DNA from: Ruminiclostridium sufflavum DSM 19573
Lineage (GTDB): Bacteria; Bacillota; Clostridia; Acetivibrionales; DSM-1351
Assembly: GCF_003208175.1 (NCBI RefSeq)
Contig: NZ_QKMR01000009.1
Coordinates: 106,769 to 170,768, forward strand
DNA: 64,000 nt
Reading direction: 5' to 3'
Shown here one piece after another: positions 1-8,289 of the stretch (positions are counted from its first letter, which is position 1; the number at the start of each line of letters is the position of its first letter). A model generated the notes under the pieces. The model had not been told where the DNA came from. It saw nothing but the letters and a program-made list of their open reading frames with translations, and did not search any database. The position numbers and the translations under genes are program-made.

Positions 1-1030
1 AAAACCGGTATACAAAGATTATATCTGGGGAGGACGCTATTTTGAAAAACTGGACAGAGAGCTTCCGGATGGTACTGTGGCAGAAAGCTGGGAGCTCTCC
101 TGCCATAAAAACGGCATCAGTGTTATAGCAAACGGAGAGCATGCAGGCAAGACACTTCCCGATATCATAAAGACAGATTCAATAAACGTTCTGGGCAGAA
201 GCTTTCCTGTGGATTGTTCGGAGATACCTTTGCTGATAAAGCTCATAGATGCAAATGACAAGCTTTCGGTTCAGGTCCATTGTGAAGACAATTACGCGGC
301 AGTATATGAGGGCGGCTTAGGAAAAAATGAAATGTGGTATATTATGGACGTAAGGCCGGAAGCCAAGCTGGTAGCAGGACTCAAGCCGGGAGTGACAAGA
401 GAAGAGTTTGACAGAGCTATCAGGGAGAACCGCATTGAAGATTGCCTTCAAGATATAGAGGTTAAGCCGGGAGACGTAATTAATATTCCTGCCGGATTGG
501 TCCATGCAATAGGTGCGGGAATTGTTATTGCCGAAATACAGCAATGCTCGGACACCACGTACAGGGTTTTTGATTATAACAGGGTTGATAAAAAGGGTGT
601 CAGCCGCCCGCTGCAATTGGAAAAGGCACTTGAGGTAATAAAGTTTGAAGCAGGCACTAAAAATATAAAGTGTGAGGGTATGGAAATAAAGGTAAACGAG
701 AGCTGTAATAAAACTATATTTTTGGCTAACAAATTTTTTGCCTGTGAGCGATATGAGGTTAATGGCAGCTTTTCTGAAAGGTGTGACGGCAGCAAGTTTT
801 TTGTGTATATTTGTATAGAAGGTCGGGGTAATATTGAAGCGGGGGCTATGGCAGCTGTGTTCAAGGCGGGAGAAACAATGTTTTTGCCTGCTGCCCTTGG
901 AGAATACAGAATGTCAGGAGAGTTTAAGGCATTGAAAACCTATGTCCCGGATTTTATTAATGACATTGTAGAGCCTATGCGTAAGGCCGGCTGTGCAGAT
1001 GCGGATATTTATCGTATTTTAAACAATTAA
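1..1030 (+). CDS. manA: Mannose-6-phosphate isomerase, class I (5' partial)
   Basis: Cytosolic zinc enzyme interconverting mannose 6-phosphate and fructose 6-phosphate. The frame is open from base 2 to the window edge, and its first residues (KPVYKDYIWGGRYF) match the usual N-terminal KP.YK..IWGG of ManA, so probably only a few residues are missing. A GTG at position 77 is internal, not the start. The cupin zinc region is visible: QVHCEDNYA (usually QVHPDDEYA, so the Pro-Asp pair is replaced by Cys-Glu), GKNEMWY and PAGLVHAIG followed by EIQQCSDTTYR and FDYNR. The length of about 342 residues is slightly longer than Bacillus-type ManA. The following 174 bases hold a dispersed repeat copy before the next gene on the same strand. 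Confidence 0.93.
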   Translation, partial: KPVYKDYIWGGRYFEKLDRELPDGTVAESWELSCHKNGISVIANGEHAGKTLPDIIKTDSINVLGRSFPVDCSEIPLLIKLIDANDKLSVQVHCEDNYAAVYEGGLGKNEMWYIMDVRPEAKLVAGLKPGVTREEFDRAIRENRIEDCLQDIEVKPGDVINIPAGLVHAIGAGIVIAEIQQCSDTTYRVFDYNRVDKKGVSRPLQLEKALEVIKFEAGTKNIKCEGMEIKVNESCNKTIFLANKFFACERYEVNGSFSERCDGSKFFVYICIEGRGNIEAGAMAAVFKAGETMFLPAALGEYRMSGEFKALKTYVPDFINDIVEPMRKAGCADADIYRILNN

Positions 1031-1061
1031 TCAAATACAGTTGTTCTGATATTTCCCGAAA

Positions 1062-1129
1062 AGTCTATTGCGGCTCAAGCCTTCGCGACGATATACCTTC
1101 TTTTTAGGCGAAGCCGATAGTAATTGACT
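1062..1129. repeat. Dispersed intergenic repeat, copy A
   Basis: A palindromic element with outer ends AGTCTATTGC (left) and GTAATTGACT (right), and inner arms CTTCGC/GCGAAG. Bases 1075-1097 are identical over 23 bases to 8203-8225 in copy B. The right end carries TTGACT, which could serve as a -35 hexamer pointing at the ABC gene, with TAATAA 16 bases further on. Confidence 0.75.
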
Positions 1130-1204
1130 ATTAATACTGTACAAATAATAAACTTCAATTTAAAATAAAGATACAACAGATTAAAGTAATGCGGAGGAAC
1201 AAAA

Positions 1205-1906
1205 ATGATATCAGTAAAAAATCTGACGAAGGAATATAAAAAGTTCAAGGCAGTGGATAATATTTCACTGGCTGCGAAGCCGGGTGAAATCACTATACTT
1301 CTGGGGCCTAACGGTGCCGGAAAATCAACAACTATAAAAAGTATAGCGGGGCTGCTCAAATTTGAAGGTGAAATAACCATATGGGAGTATCCGAACAAAA
1401 CAGTTGATGCCAAGAAAATATTCGGCTATATACCGGAGACACCTGCCCTGTATGAGCTTTTGACTCCGTGGGAGCATGCCGAGTTTATTGCAAAGGCATA
1501 TAAGCTGGACGAGGATTGGAAAGAAAAAATCAAGGCTATTTTTGAGAGGCTTGAAATATATGATAAAAAGGACAAATATGTGCGTGAGCTGTCAAAGGGA
1601 ATGACACAGAAGCTGAGTATTTCCTTGGCTTTATTGACCGAACCGAAAGCGGTACTGTTTGACGAGCCTTTGGTCGGACTTGATCCGAAGGCTATTAATG
1701 AGGTGCTTAAAATTTTTGAAGAGCTGAAAAGGGACGGGAGAAGCGTACTGGTAAGCACACATATTATTGACACTATAAATGAGGTATGGGATAGAGCATA
1801 CATCCTGAATAAGGGCAGGATTACCAGTGAAGTCACAAAAGCCCGGCTTGAGGGACGGGATTTGAAAACGATGTTCTTTGAACTGACCGAGGGGGCTGAA
1901 GAATAA
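1205..1906 (+). CDS. ABC transporter ATP-binding protein
   Basis: ATPase subunit of an ABC exporter, 233 residues, cytosolic face. All nucleotide-binding motifs are intact: Walker A GPNGAGKST, signature LSKGMTQ, Walker B AVLFDEPLVGLDP and H-loop STH. ATG follows GGAGG at 1192-1196. The stop codon overlaps the next ATG by one base (TAATG at 1904-1908), so the pair is translationally coupled with the permease. The CcmA/YhaQ-like domain order suggests export, but the substrate cannot be read from the sequence. Confidence 0.92.
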   Translation: MISVKNLTKEYKKFKAVDNISLAAKPGEITILLGPNGAGKSTTIKSIAGLLKFEGEITIWEYPNKTVDAKKIFGYIPETPALYELLTPWEHAEFIAKAYKLDEDWKEKIKAIFERLEIYDKKDKYVRELSKGMTQKLSISLALLTEPKAVLFDEPLVGLDPKAINEVLKIFEELKRDGRSVLVSTHIIDTINEVWDRAYILNKGRITSEVTKARLEGRDLKTMFFELTEGAEE

Positions 1907-3462
1907 TGCAGGCAATTATGTATTTACTTAGAAGAACATATATTAACAAGCTTAAACGCTCTTTTTCAAGTCCGGTTTCAATTATAATAACGTTAATAGC
2001 GGTGCTGAGTATAGGCTCCTCTATTGTCTTTGCTTTTACCGCAAAAAGAAGCGGCGCGGATGTTAAATTTGCAGAAACCTTGATTGCAGGCATAGTACTG
2101 CTGATAGGGGTTATTTTATATAACTCTTTTCTTTCGAGGGACAGCGGCATTTTAACAATGGCGGATGCAAATTTTCTTTTTACGGGACCCTTTGAGAGAA
2201 GAACCGTACTGGCGTATTTATTGATATCGACGGCACCAGCTTCTGTTTTAACAGGACTGATGATTTGCTTTTATTTTCCGTATATAATAGGCTCTGCACT
2301 CACAGCGCCCAAATTTTTAGTCGTTCTGCTTATAAACAGCCTTTTATTTGCGTGTATTTACTTATCTTATTACTATATATATATTCTTGATATAGAAAAG
2401 CCGGGCTTGAAAAAGAAAGTCAGGAAAGTATTTTTAGCGATAATCGGAGCTATGGCGATTGTGTTTGTTATTGTACTGTTCAATACGGGTTTCGATTTAA
2501 AAATTACCGCTCAAAAATATTTTACCCATTATTTATATAATTTGGTTCCTTTGTTTGGCTGGACAAAATGGGCGATAAGCTCTTTAATTGCAGGAAATAT
2601 AATATACGGCTTTATTCCTGCTGCTGTACTTCTGTCTGCCGTGATTGTTTTTCTGTGTCTGGCACTGTACAATATAAATACTGATTTTTACGAGAAAACC
2701 TTAGAGGACTCTATAAGCTTACAGAAGCTGTTAGATGATAAAAGGACCAACGGCAATGTGGATGCCCGATCAATTGCAAAACTGAAGGACAAGGCCTCAG
2801 CCGTCAAATTCAATAGCGGTGCAGGGGCCATTTACTCAAGGCAGCAGCTTGAAAGCAACAAAGTCGGTTTTGGAACAAGGTACAGGGAAGTATTCATGGG
2901 CTTGATTTATGTGGCATTTGGGCTGATGTTCAGTCTTGAGTTCAATTTTGTATTGGTAATGGTTGGCTTCAGTTCACTGACTATGTCCCTTAATGATTCA
3001 TGGCACAGGGATTTTAAGAAACCATACGTGTTTTTGATTCCTGCAAGTTCCTTCAGTAAGCTGATAATGTCTGTTTTGCCGGGGATGGTGAAAACCTTGT
3101 TAAGCGGCGGAATATCAATTGCTTTAGCCGGGTTGATATATAAGGTGAATCCTGTGAATCTGCTAAGCTATATATTTGTATTTGCCAGCTTTGTTGTTCT
3201 GTTTATATTTGCAGAAATTCTGACCTACAGATTAATTGGCTCCGGTACGAATGTTATGGCAGTTACGTTTATGAGAATGCTTTTTGCAATGGCAGCATGT
3301 ATTCCTGCTGTTATAGTGTTAGTAATTATTACGGTGGTCTCAAATGAAATGCCGGATTTACCGGCGATATTTGTATCTGTTATTTCGACAAATTTAGTAT
3401 TCAGTATTTTGCTGGCTTACTTGAGCAGGGGAATTTTTGAAAGCAGTGAGATAATGGATTAG
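1906..3462 (+). CDS. ABC exporter permease, multi-spanning
   Basis: Membrane partner of the preceding ATPase, 518 residues. There are many hydrophobic segments, beginning with one at about residues 22-45. A hydrophilic loop near residues 265-310 separates two membrane halves, as in the large fused permeases of firmicute ABC exporters. The start overlaps the ATPase stop. No extracytoplasmic binding protein is nearby, which fits export. The substrate is unknown. It is followed within 14 bases by a consensus promoter for the next unit. Confidence 0.8.
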   Translation: MQAIMYLLRRTYINKLKRSFSSPVSIIITLIAVLSIGSSIVFAFTAKRSGADVKFAETLIAGIVLLIGVILYNSFLSRDSGILTMADANFLFTGPFERRTVLAYLLISTAPASVLTGLMICFYFPYIIGSALTAPKFLVVLLINSLLFACIYLSYYYIYILDIEKPGLKKKVRKVFLAIIGAMAIVFVIVLFNTGFDLKITAQKYFTHYLYNLVPLFGWTKWAISSLIAGNIIYGFIPAAVLLSAVIVFLCLALYNINTDFYEKTLEDSISLQKLLDDKRTNGNVDARSIAKLKDKASAVKFNSGAGAIYSRQQLESNKVGFGTRYREVFMGLIYVAFGLMFSLEFNFVLVMVGFSSLTMSLNDSWHRDFKKPYVFLIPASSFSKLIMSVLPGMVKTLLSGGISIALAGLIYKVNPVNLLSYIFVFASFVVLFIFAEILTYRLIGSGTNVMAVTFMRMLFAMAACIPAVIVLVIITVVSNEMPDLPAIFVSVISTNLVFSILLAYLSRGIFESSEIMD

Positions 3463-3897
3463 TCTGTTTTTGCATTTGACACATATATGTATTTATTGTA
3501 CAATAGCAATAAATATAAGGATGGTAAGGTTTTCATTATATATTTTGAAATTTGCTTTTAGCTTTTTCAACTTAATTAGACTCACGATGGTAGAAGTTTG
3601 TGCCCTCTATGGGTCTATTATTATGTACTGAATATGACACTTTATGATATAAAGCTATATTGTTTATAATTTTTATAGAAATTTATGTTTGAAAATCTTA
3701 TAATATTTTGTATGATAAAAATAAATAATTTAGCAGATTGAATTGTATTTTCGCAAATGGTAAAATAAATAACGTTATTCGGCTTTTGTGCCGGAAGGAG
3801 CTTAAAGCTCTCCGCAAGCAGTTTAAATATTTTTAGTCGGTAATGCGGCGGTAGAATACTTGTACATAAATTATCTTTCTTGATTAGGAGCATATGC
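3463..3897 (+). other. 435-base gap: promoter, long leader, hairpins
   Basis: Holds a near-perfect sigma-A promoter at 3476-3504, then roughly 390 bases with no convincing gene, two short hairpins (CGGC/GCCG at 3780-3793 and GGAGCTT/AAGCTCTCC at 3797-3813) and the ribosome site of the kinase gene. No known riboswitch class was recognised. Confidence 0.5.
3476..3504 (+). promoter_or_regulatory. Sigma-A promoter TTGACA-N17-TACAAT
   Basis: TTGACA at 3476-3481, a 17-base spacer and TACAAT at 3499-3504. Transcription would start near 3511 and read into the kinase gene at 3898 after a long untranslated leader. Confidence 0.75.
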
Positions 3898-4875
3898 ATG
3901 AGCAGTATAACAAAAACAATTATTCCAAGTGAAAAAATAGTTGATATAGTCAAAAAAGCTTTCGGAGAAGATATAATAATAAATAAAATTAAAGAAATAA
4001 AAGAGGGCTTTTTTAATACGGCGTATTGTCTGACTATACAGGGCGACCAGAAAATTGTGCTTAAAGTGTCACCTTCAAGACATGTGAAGGTTATGCGGTA
4101 TGAGAAGGATATTATGGAAAATGAAATAGAGGTGCTGAGAAAATTAAGTACACGGGTAAATGTACCAATTGCCAAGGTCTTATACTATGACCATGACAGA
4201 GATATCATAGAAAATGAGTATTTCTTTATGGAATACATACAAGGCACTCCCTTGGACAATATTTATGATGAGCTGAATGAGAAGCAAAGAAACTTCATAT
4301 CTTCCGAGCTCGGGAAATATGTCCGACAAATTACCGGCATTAAATCTGATTTTTTCGGTGATATATCAAAAAAGGATAAGCAATTCAGCAAATGGAGCGA
4401 AACCTTTTTATTCATGATAAAGGAATTGCTGGATGATGCAAAAGACATAAGGGTGAAGCTGCCGTATGAATATAATTCCATTTACCGTTTGATTGAAAAG
4501 CACAGTGATGCTTTGGATATGGTAAAGGAAGCCTCATTGGTGCATAAGGATTTGTGGAAGGGAAATATTTTTGTAAATCAGCAAAATCCTGAAATAACGG
4601 GAATTCTTGATTTTGAGCGGGCTATATACGGGGATATTCTGATGGAGCCGGTATGCGGCTTCCTTCTGCATGATACTGCCTTTATGAACAGCTTTTTTGG
4701 CAGGACATATCTGGAAGAGGATGAGAAAGTCCGGGCAATAATGTATAGTATATATTTGTTCCTTATTATGGTTATAGAATGCTCGTACAGGCAATATCCC
4801 TGGGAGAACAGTGATAAGTGGGCAAAAAAACAGCTTATTGATGCGTTGGAGGAATTGATGAACTACAACGGATAG
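3898..4875 (+). CDS. Phosphotransferase-family (APH/choline kinase fold) kinase
   Basis: A small-molecule kinase of the aminoglycoside-phosphotransferase superfamily, 325 residues. Seen: a conserved Lys in IVLKVSP, a Glu in the following helix (MENEIEVL), FMEYIQGTPL hinge, catalytic loop HKDLWKGNIF (HxDxxxxN) and metal-binding ILDFERA. The start is placed at ATG 3898 because AGGAG at 3886-3890 lies 7 bases upstream; a TTG at 3880 has no ribosome site. The acceptor is unknown: these enzymes act on aminoglycosides, choline, homoserine or sugars, and nothing nearby points to one. Its own promoter and long leader suggest regulated expression. Confidence 0.8.
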   Translation: MSSITKTIIPSEKIVDIVKKAFGEDIIINKIKEIKEGFFNTAYCLTIQGDQKIVLKVSPSRHVKVMRYEKDIMENEIEVLRKLSTRVNVPIAKVLYYDHDRDIIENEYFFMEYIQGTPLDNIYDELNEKQRNFISSELGKYVRQITGIKSDFFGDISKKDKQFSKWSETFLFMIKELLDDAKDIRVKLPYEYNSIYRLIEKHSDALDMVKEASLVHKDLWKGNIFVNQQNPEITGILDFERAIYGDILMEPVCGFLLHDTAFMNSFFGRTYLEEDEKVRAIMYSIYLFLIMVIECSYRQYPWENSDKWAKKQLIDALEELMNYNG

Positions 4876-4984
4876 CTTGAAGTAAATTGAACGGCATAGT
4901 GAGAAAGTCGGTATAAGGCTGCTTATATTAAGTATTATGAGGTGCGGATAATAAAAGGATATTATTTTTTTAAGGGGAATAGCA

Positions 4985-5080
4985 ATGCTTGAAAAAACTG
5001 ATAGTGAGACTTGGACAATTAAAAACAGCAGCAAGGTAATAGTCAGGGAATACAAAATCATACTGGAGAAGCTGGATTAA
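4985..5080 (+). CDS. Possible 31-residue leader peptide
   Basis: A small ORF starting MLEKTDSETW and ending IILEKLD, charged and without a signal peptide. It has a good ribosome site (AAGGGG at 4972-4977, 7 bases from ATG) and stops 5 bases before the TPR gene, which itself lacks a close ribosome site. The likely role is translational coupling to the TPR gene. No family recognised. Confidence 0.35.
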   Translation: MLEKTDSETWTIKNSSKVIVREYKIILEKLD

Positions 5081-5085
5081 TCTAT

Positions 5086-6024
5086 ATGCAGAAAATAATG
5101 ACCATTTCATATTTAAAATATTTTAACTTTTTATATTCAATTGCCGGAACACTTGTAGATATTATTCCTAAGCTCTCAATAAAAATTTATAATAAAGCCT
5201 TAAGCATATATTTAAAAAAGGGCTTAAATATAGATTTTATAGGAATTTTACTTGACATAGCCATAAATCTTGATGTTTTAGGCAGAAAAGATGAAGCAGT
5301 ACTTATCTATAAAAAGGCCATAGAAATAAACCCGTTAGAGGCAAGAGCATATTATGGCATGGCAGTTGTTTATGATGATATAAAAAATTATGATAAAGCA
5401 ATCTTTTTATACAAAAGAGCTATTGAAATAGATCCTGAATATGCGGAAGCATATTTTTTTCTGGCAAATGTATTGGATGAAAGCGGGAAAAAGGAGGAGG
5501 CTGCCGAATATTACGAAAGTGCGGTTCAAATAGAGCCAAATCATTTCTGGGCATATAATAATCTTGCCGCCGTATATGAGGAGTTAGGAAGATATGATAA
5601 GGCATTGACTTCAATCAGAAGAGGTCTTGGGCTTGAACCCTGTAATTACAGGGCGTTATTCAATGCCGGAGTTATTATGAACAAGCTTGGATATTCAAAT
5701 AAAGCAATAGAATATTATGAGAAATCTATTACCCAGTACTGCAAATACTCGTTTGCATATTTAAATTTATCAATTATATATCAGGAAGAAAAGGATTACG
5801 ATAAGGCTGTTGATATAATAACCATGGGCATTAAGAATTGCCCGGAGGCTTCCTTTTTATACTATAACAGGGCCTGCTTCTTAGTTCATCTGGAGGAATT
5901 TGAACAGGCTGTTCAGGATTTAAGCAAGGCTGTTGATCTGAGTGAGGAGCTTGAGAGATACATGAAGGGGGATAAGGAATTGGACCCCTTAAGAGAAACA
6001 GAACAATACAAAAAGAGATTTTAA
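5086..6024 (+). CDS. Tetratricopeptide repeat protein
   Basis: 312 residues with about six TPR units from residue 50 onward, each of the A.AYY.LA..Y...G.Y.KAI..Y..AI...P form (for example AYNNLAAVYEELGRYDKAL). The C-terminus ELDPLRETEQYKK resembles the closing helix of many TPR proteins. A hydrophobic stretch at residues 12-33 could be a membrane anchor or simply helical. It is presumably a protein-protein interaction scaffold; the partner is unknown. The start ATG has no strong ribosome site of its own and may be coupled to the 31-codon ORF just upstream. ATG 5098 is an alternative. Confidence 0.75.
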   Translation: MQKIMTISYLKYFNFLYSIAGTLVDIIPKLSIKIYNKALSIYLKKGLNIDFIGILLDIAINLDVLGRKDEAVLIYKKAIEINPLEARAYYGMAVVYDDIKNYDKAIFLYKRAIEIDPEYAEAYFFLANVLDESGKKEEAAEYYESAVQIEPNHFWAYNNLAAVYEELGRYDKALTSIRRGLGLEPCNYRALFNAGVIMNKLGYSNKAIEYYEKSITQYCKYSFAYLNLSIIYQEEKDYDKAVDIITMGIKNCPEASFLYYNRACFLVHLEEFEQAVQDLSKAVDLSEELERYMKGDKELDPLRETEQYKKRF

Positions 6025-6062
6025 TATTTGATAAATCAACTTTTCAATTTCATAAGAGGTGT

Positions 6063-6102
6063 AAGTCAATTACGGCTGAAAGCCTTCGGACAATGTAAAT
6101 AG
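6063..6102 (+). repeat. Dispersed repeat, left-end fragment
   Basis: Matches the left part of the family (AAGTCAATTACGGCTGAAAG, then CCTTCGGACAAT). The right end was not found. Confidence 0.5.
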
Positions 6103-6302
6103 TCTTTCCGGTCCGGTCACATAAGCAGCAACAAAATTCGATTAAATATCCCAGTATATGAAAAAAATAGCATTTTGATATCCTGCCGGTTAAATATCTT
6201 TTAAAGTAGTATATATACTGAATTAGAAGCGGTTTCTCTATTTAATTATATGGAAAAATATTGAATATATATAAGAAATTATCAGAAATCTTATTACATA
6301 GA

Positions 6303-6331
6303 TTGACAATTATAGATACAGTATGTATAAT
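6303..6331 (+). promoter_or_regulatory. Consensus sigma-A promoter TTGACA-N17-TATAAT
   Basis: TTGACA at 6303-6308, a 17-base spacer and TATAAT at 6326-6331: a perfect match to both hexamers. It is the most likely start of the transcript carrying the two CPBP genes and perhaps the whole assembly-line cluster, all on the same strand with no obvious terminator between them. Confidence 0.8.
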
Positions 6332-6369
6332 TAACTTGTTTATACTGTATGGTAAAATTATGTACCATA
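6316..6369. promoter_or_regulatory. Candidate operators around the cluster promoter
   Basis: ATACAGTAT at 6316-6324 and its reverse complement ATACTGTAT at 6342-6350 flank the -10 box, with centres 26 bases apart. Each 9-mer is itself a palindrome around one base. A second inverted repeat TATGGTA-N8-TACCATA spans 6348-6369. This arrangement suits a dimeric repressor. ATACAGTAT recurs at 39879-39887 in the importer promoter. Confidence 0.45.
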
Positions 6370-6399
6370 TGTTAAAAATAAAATTTGTGCGGAGGCTCT

Positions 6400-7209
6400 A
6401 TGAAAAGAGTTTGTAAGATGTTGGGTCTGAATATGCTTTATATAGCAGCTTACTTTGCAATTTTCAAAACGGCAGTTTATTTATGGTACAACATATTAAA
6501 AAACAATTCTGCAATAGGAGGATGGGTCGGCGAAAATCAACTTGGGCTTGTTGTTTTGAATGATATATGTGCAATTCCCATTTTTGCGGTCTTGGTCTAT
6601 CTGGTAAAAAAACAGAGTATTTTGGAGGTAGCGCAGGTAAAATGCATTAATGTGCGCAATGCTGCTTTAAGTGTTATGACAGGTATTGGAATGGGAATGT
6701 TTCTCATTAATTTTTTGGGATTGCCGCAGATTCAGCAAATATCAAAGTTTGACGAATTGATTGAATACATATATGACAGTAATTTATTGGTATTTGCAGG
6801 CTTTGTTATAATAGGCACCTTCTTTAAGGAGGTACTTTTCAGAGGACTCATATTTAATGAGCTGTCAAAAGCGATGCCGTTATTTCTGGCGATTATCCTC
6901 GATGCAGTAATATATGGAGCGTTATTCTTCAATTTTAACCCTCCGCTTACAATATTCGGAATATTGGGAAATGTAGTAGTTATTCTGGTATATTACAAGG
7001 CTGAAACAATTTGGGCTCCATACATAGCACAGGCTACAAACAATATATGCATTTATTTCATGAGGAATTTTTCGGGAGATTTCTTTGAAGGGCTTAGAAT
7101 ACCGGGACTTATTCTGAGTGCTGCTGTTATTGGGACAGCATTATTTTTAATGTACGGTAAAAAACAAATTTCAGATGTTCGGAAGGATTCCGAATCCTTG
7201 GCTGAATAG
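6400..7209 (+). CDS. CPBP-fold membrane protein, catalytic residues degenerate
   Basis: 269-residue polytopic protein of the CPBP/Rce1-like superfamily (CAAX protease and bacteriocin-processing family). The family core FRGLIFNEL is clear, but motif 1 reads KEVLFR (residues 143-148) instead of EExxxR. Motif 2 (YGALFF, normally FxxxH) and motif 3 (IAQATNN, normally HxxxN) have lost both histidines that bind the metal. A peptidase activity is therefore doubtful. ATG 6400 is chosen with GGAGG at 6391-6395. It heads the gene row leading to the NRPS, and a paralogue follows 49 bases later. Possible roles are self-protection or assembly of the biosynthetic machinery; this is inference. Confidence 0.75.
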   Translation: MKRVCKMLGLNMLYIAAYFAIFKTAVYLWYNILKNNSAIGGWVGENQLGLVVLNDICAIPIFAVLVYLVKKQSILEVAQVKCINVRNAALSVMTGIGMGMFLINFLGLPQIQQISKFDELIEYIYDSNLLVFAGFVIIGTFFKEVLFRGLIFNELSKAMPLFLAIILDAVIYGALFFNFNPPLTIFGILGNVVVILVYYKAETIWAPYIAQATNNICIYFMRNFSGDFFEGLRIPGLILSAAVIGTALFLMYGKKQISDVRKDSESLAE

Positions 7210-7258
7210 ACGGACGGAAGCTTTACTTTTTGTATAAAACTAGGTGTGGGGGTCAAAT

Positions 7259-8086
7259 ATGAAGTGTTTTAAGTCATTTGGTTTAGTTATTCTATATATA
7301 CTGATACATCTTGTTGTAATGAAAAGCATGGAGTTTACCTTTTACAGATCTCCCCTGCGGGATATTGCAGCCTTCAAGGGAGCAGTGGATAATAATCCTC
7401 ATTTGCCGTTGATAGCTACCTATGCGATATCTCTCCTGATTTATATAATAATAACCAAGCCAATCAAAAAGAAAAGCATTCTCGAGTACTGCAGATTTAA
7501 CAAAATCAGTCTTAGGGATACACTGACAGTGATTTTTATTGGCTTGGGAGGCTTGATATTTAACACATCAATAATAAACATTTCTTTTATTGACAAAGCA
7601 TTTCCCCAATTTGATGCACTGCTTTCCTTTAACTATGAAAAGAGCTCGGTGCTGATTGGAATATTATGCGCAGTAATTATCGGCCCTCTTCTTGAGGAAT
7701 TCCTGTTCAGAGGATTAATATTTAATGAGCTTAGAGAAGCCTTGCCCTTGATACCTGCGGTGTTGATATCGGCGGCTCTGTATGGCGTAATATTCGTGGA
7801 TATACCTTTAATGACATTCTGCTTTGCAGCGGCATTATTGTATACCTTTGTATATCTTCAGACAAACTCCCTGGCTGCAGTTGTCGTTATTGATATTGTT
7901 GAGACCTTGGGAGTTCTGGTGTCAAGAAGAATGGGCATAGAGAAGGTTATCAGTGATATTGGAGATATTTATATGATTCCGGTATTTGTTTTCAGTATTG
8001 CTATGATAATCGGAGGCTGCTATTATTTATGGAAAAATAAGCACAGAGAGTCTGTATATACTTCTGAAACAAGCATCAGTCAATAA
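7259..8086 (+). CDS. CPBP-fold membrane protein, second paralogue
   Basis: 275 residues, polytopic. Motif 1 is intact here (EEFLFRGLIFNEL, Glu146-Glu147), but the motif 2 His is replaced (YGVIFVDI) and motif 3 reads VIDIVET where HxxxN is expected, so the metal site is again incomplete. The two neighbours share FRGLIFNEL and overall layout and look like a tandem duplication that diverged. ATG 7259 is preceded by a G-rich site at 7248-7252. The nearest downstream gene is the NRPS at 8290, separated by a dispersed repeat. Confidence 0.75.
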   Translation: MKCFKSFGLVILYILIHLVVMKSMEFTFYRSPLRDIAAFKGAVDNNPHLPLIATYAISLLIYIIITKPIKKKSILEYCRFNKISLRDTLTVIFIGLGGLIFNTSIINISFIDKAFPQFDALLSFNYEKSSVLIGILCAVIIGPLLEEFLFRGLIFNELREALPLIPAVLISAALYGVIFVDIPLMTFCFAAALLYTFVYLQTNSLAAVVVIDIVETLGVLVSRRMGIEKVISDIGDIYMIPVFVFSIAMIIGGCYYLWKNKHRESVYTSETSISQ

Positions 8087-8188
8087 TTTCAAATATACGA
8101 AGACTTTTTTAATAAAATCAAGTGATTCAGAAGAGCCTTAAAAACCCAAACTATCGGCCGCTGGAATCGGTTCTTTAGTAATTGGCTA

Positions 8189-8253
8189 AAGTCAGTTACG
8201 GTTCAAGCCTTCGCGACGATATACCGTTTATTTAGCCGATAGTAATTGACTTT
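8189..8253. repeat. Dispersed intergenic repeat, copy B
   Basis: The cleanest copy: left end AAGTCAGTTACGGTTCAAGC, right end GATAGTAATTGACTTT, 65 bases, near-palindromic ends. It is preceded by a second motif ACTATCGGCCG near 8150 that also precedes the copy at 60 kb. It sits between CPBP2 and the NRPS gene. Confidence 0.75.
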
Positions 8254-8289
8254 AATAAGTGCTTAATAGCTGTTTTGTCGGAGGGATAT

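Larger units (their letters stand above)
6025..6399 (+). other. 375-base gap with repeat remnant and regulated promoter
   Basis: Contains a one-ended copy of the dispersed repeat at 6063-6102, AT-rich DNA, a perfect-consensus promoter at 6303-6331 and inverted repeats around it. No gene seen. Confidence 0.55.

Noticed and set aside
1062-1129. Repeat copies as riboswitches
   Set aside because: The same sequence precedes unrelated genes, in complete and broken forms, and matches no riboswitch core I know.
3521-3631. 36-codon hydrophobic ORF behind the 3.5-kb promoter
   Set aside because: AAGG directly abuts the ATG, leaving no spacing for ribosome binding, and nothing else supports translation.
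4534-5061. 175-codon minus-strand ORF over the kinase gene end
   Set aside because: Antisense to a well-supported kinase gene; no recognisable motifs.
6400-8086. CPBP pair as active CAAX or leader peptidases of the cluster
   Set aside because: The metal-binding histidines of motifs 2 and 3 are missing in both, and no precursor peptide gene was found beside them.
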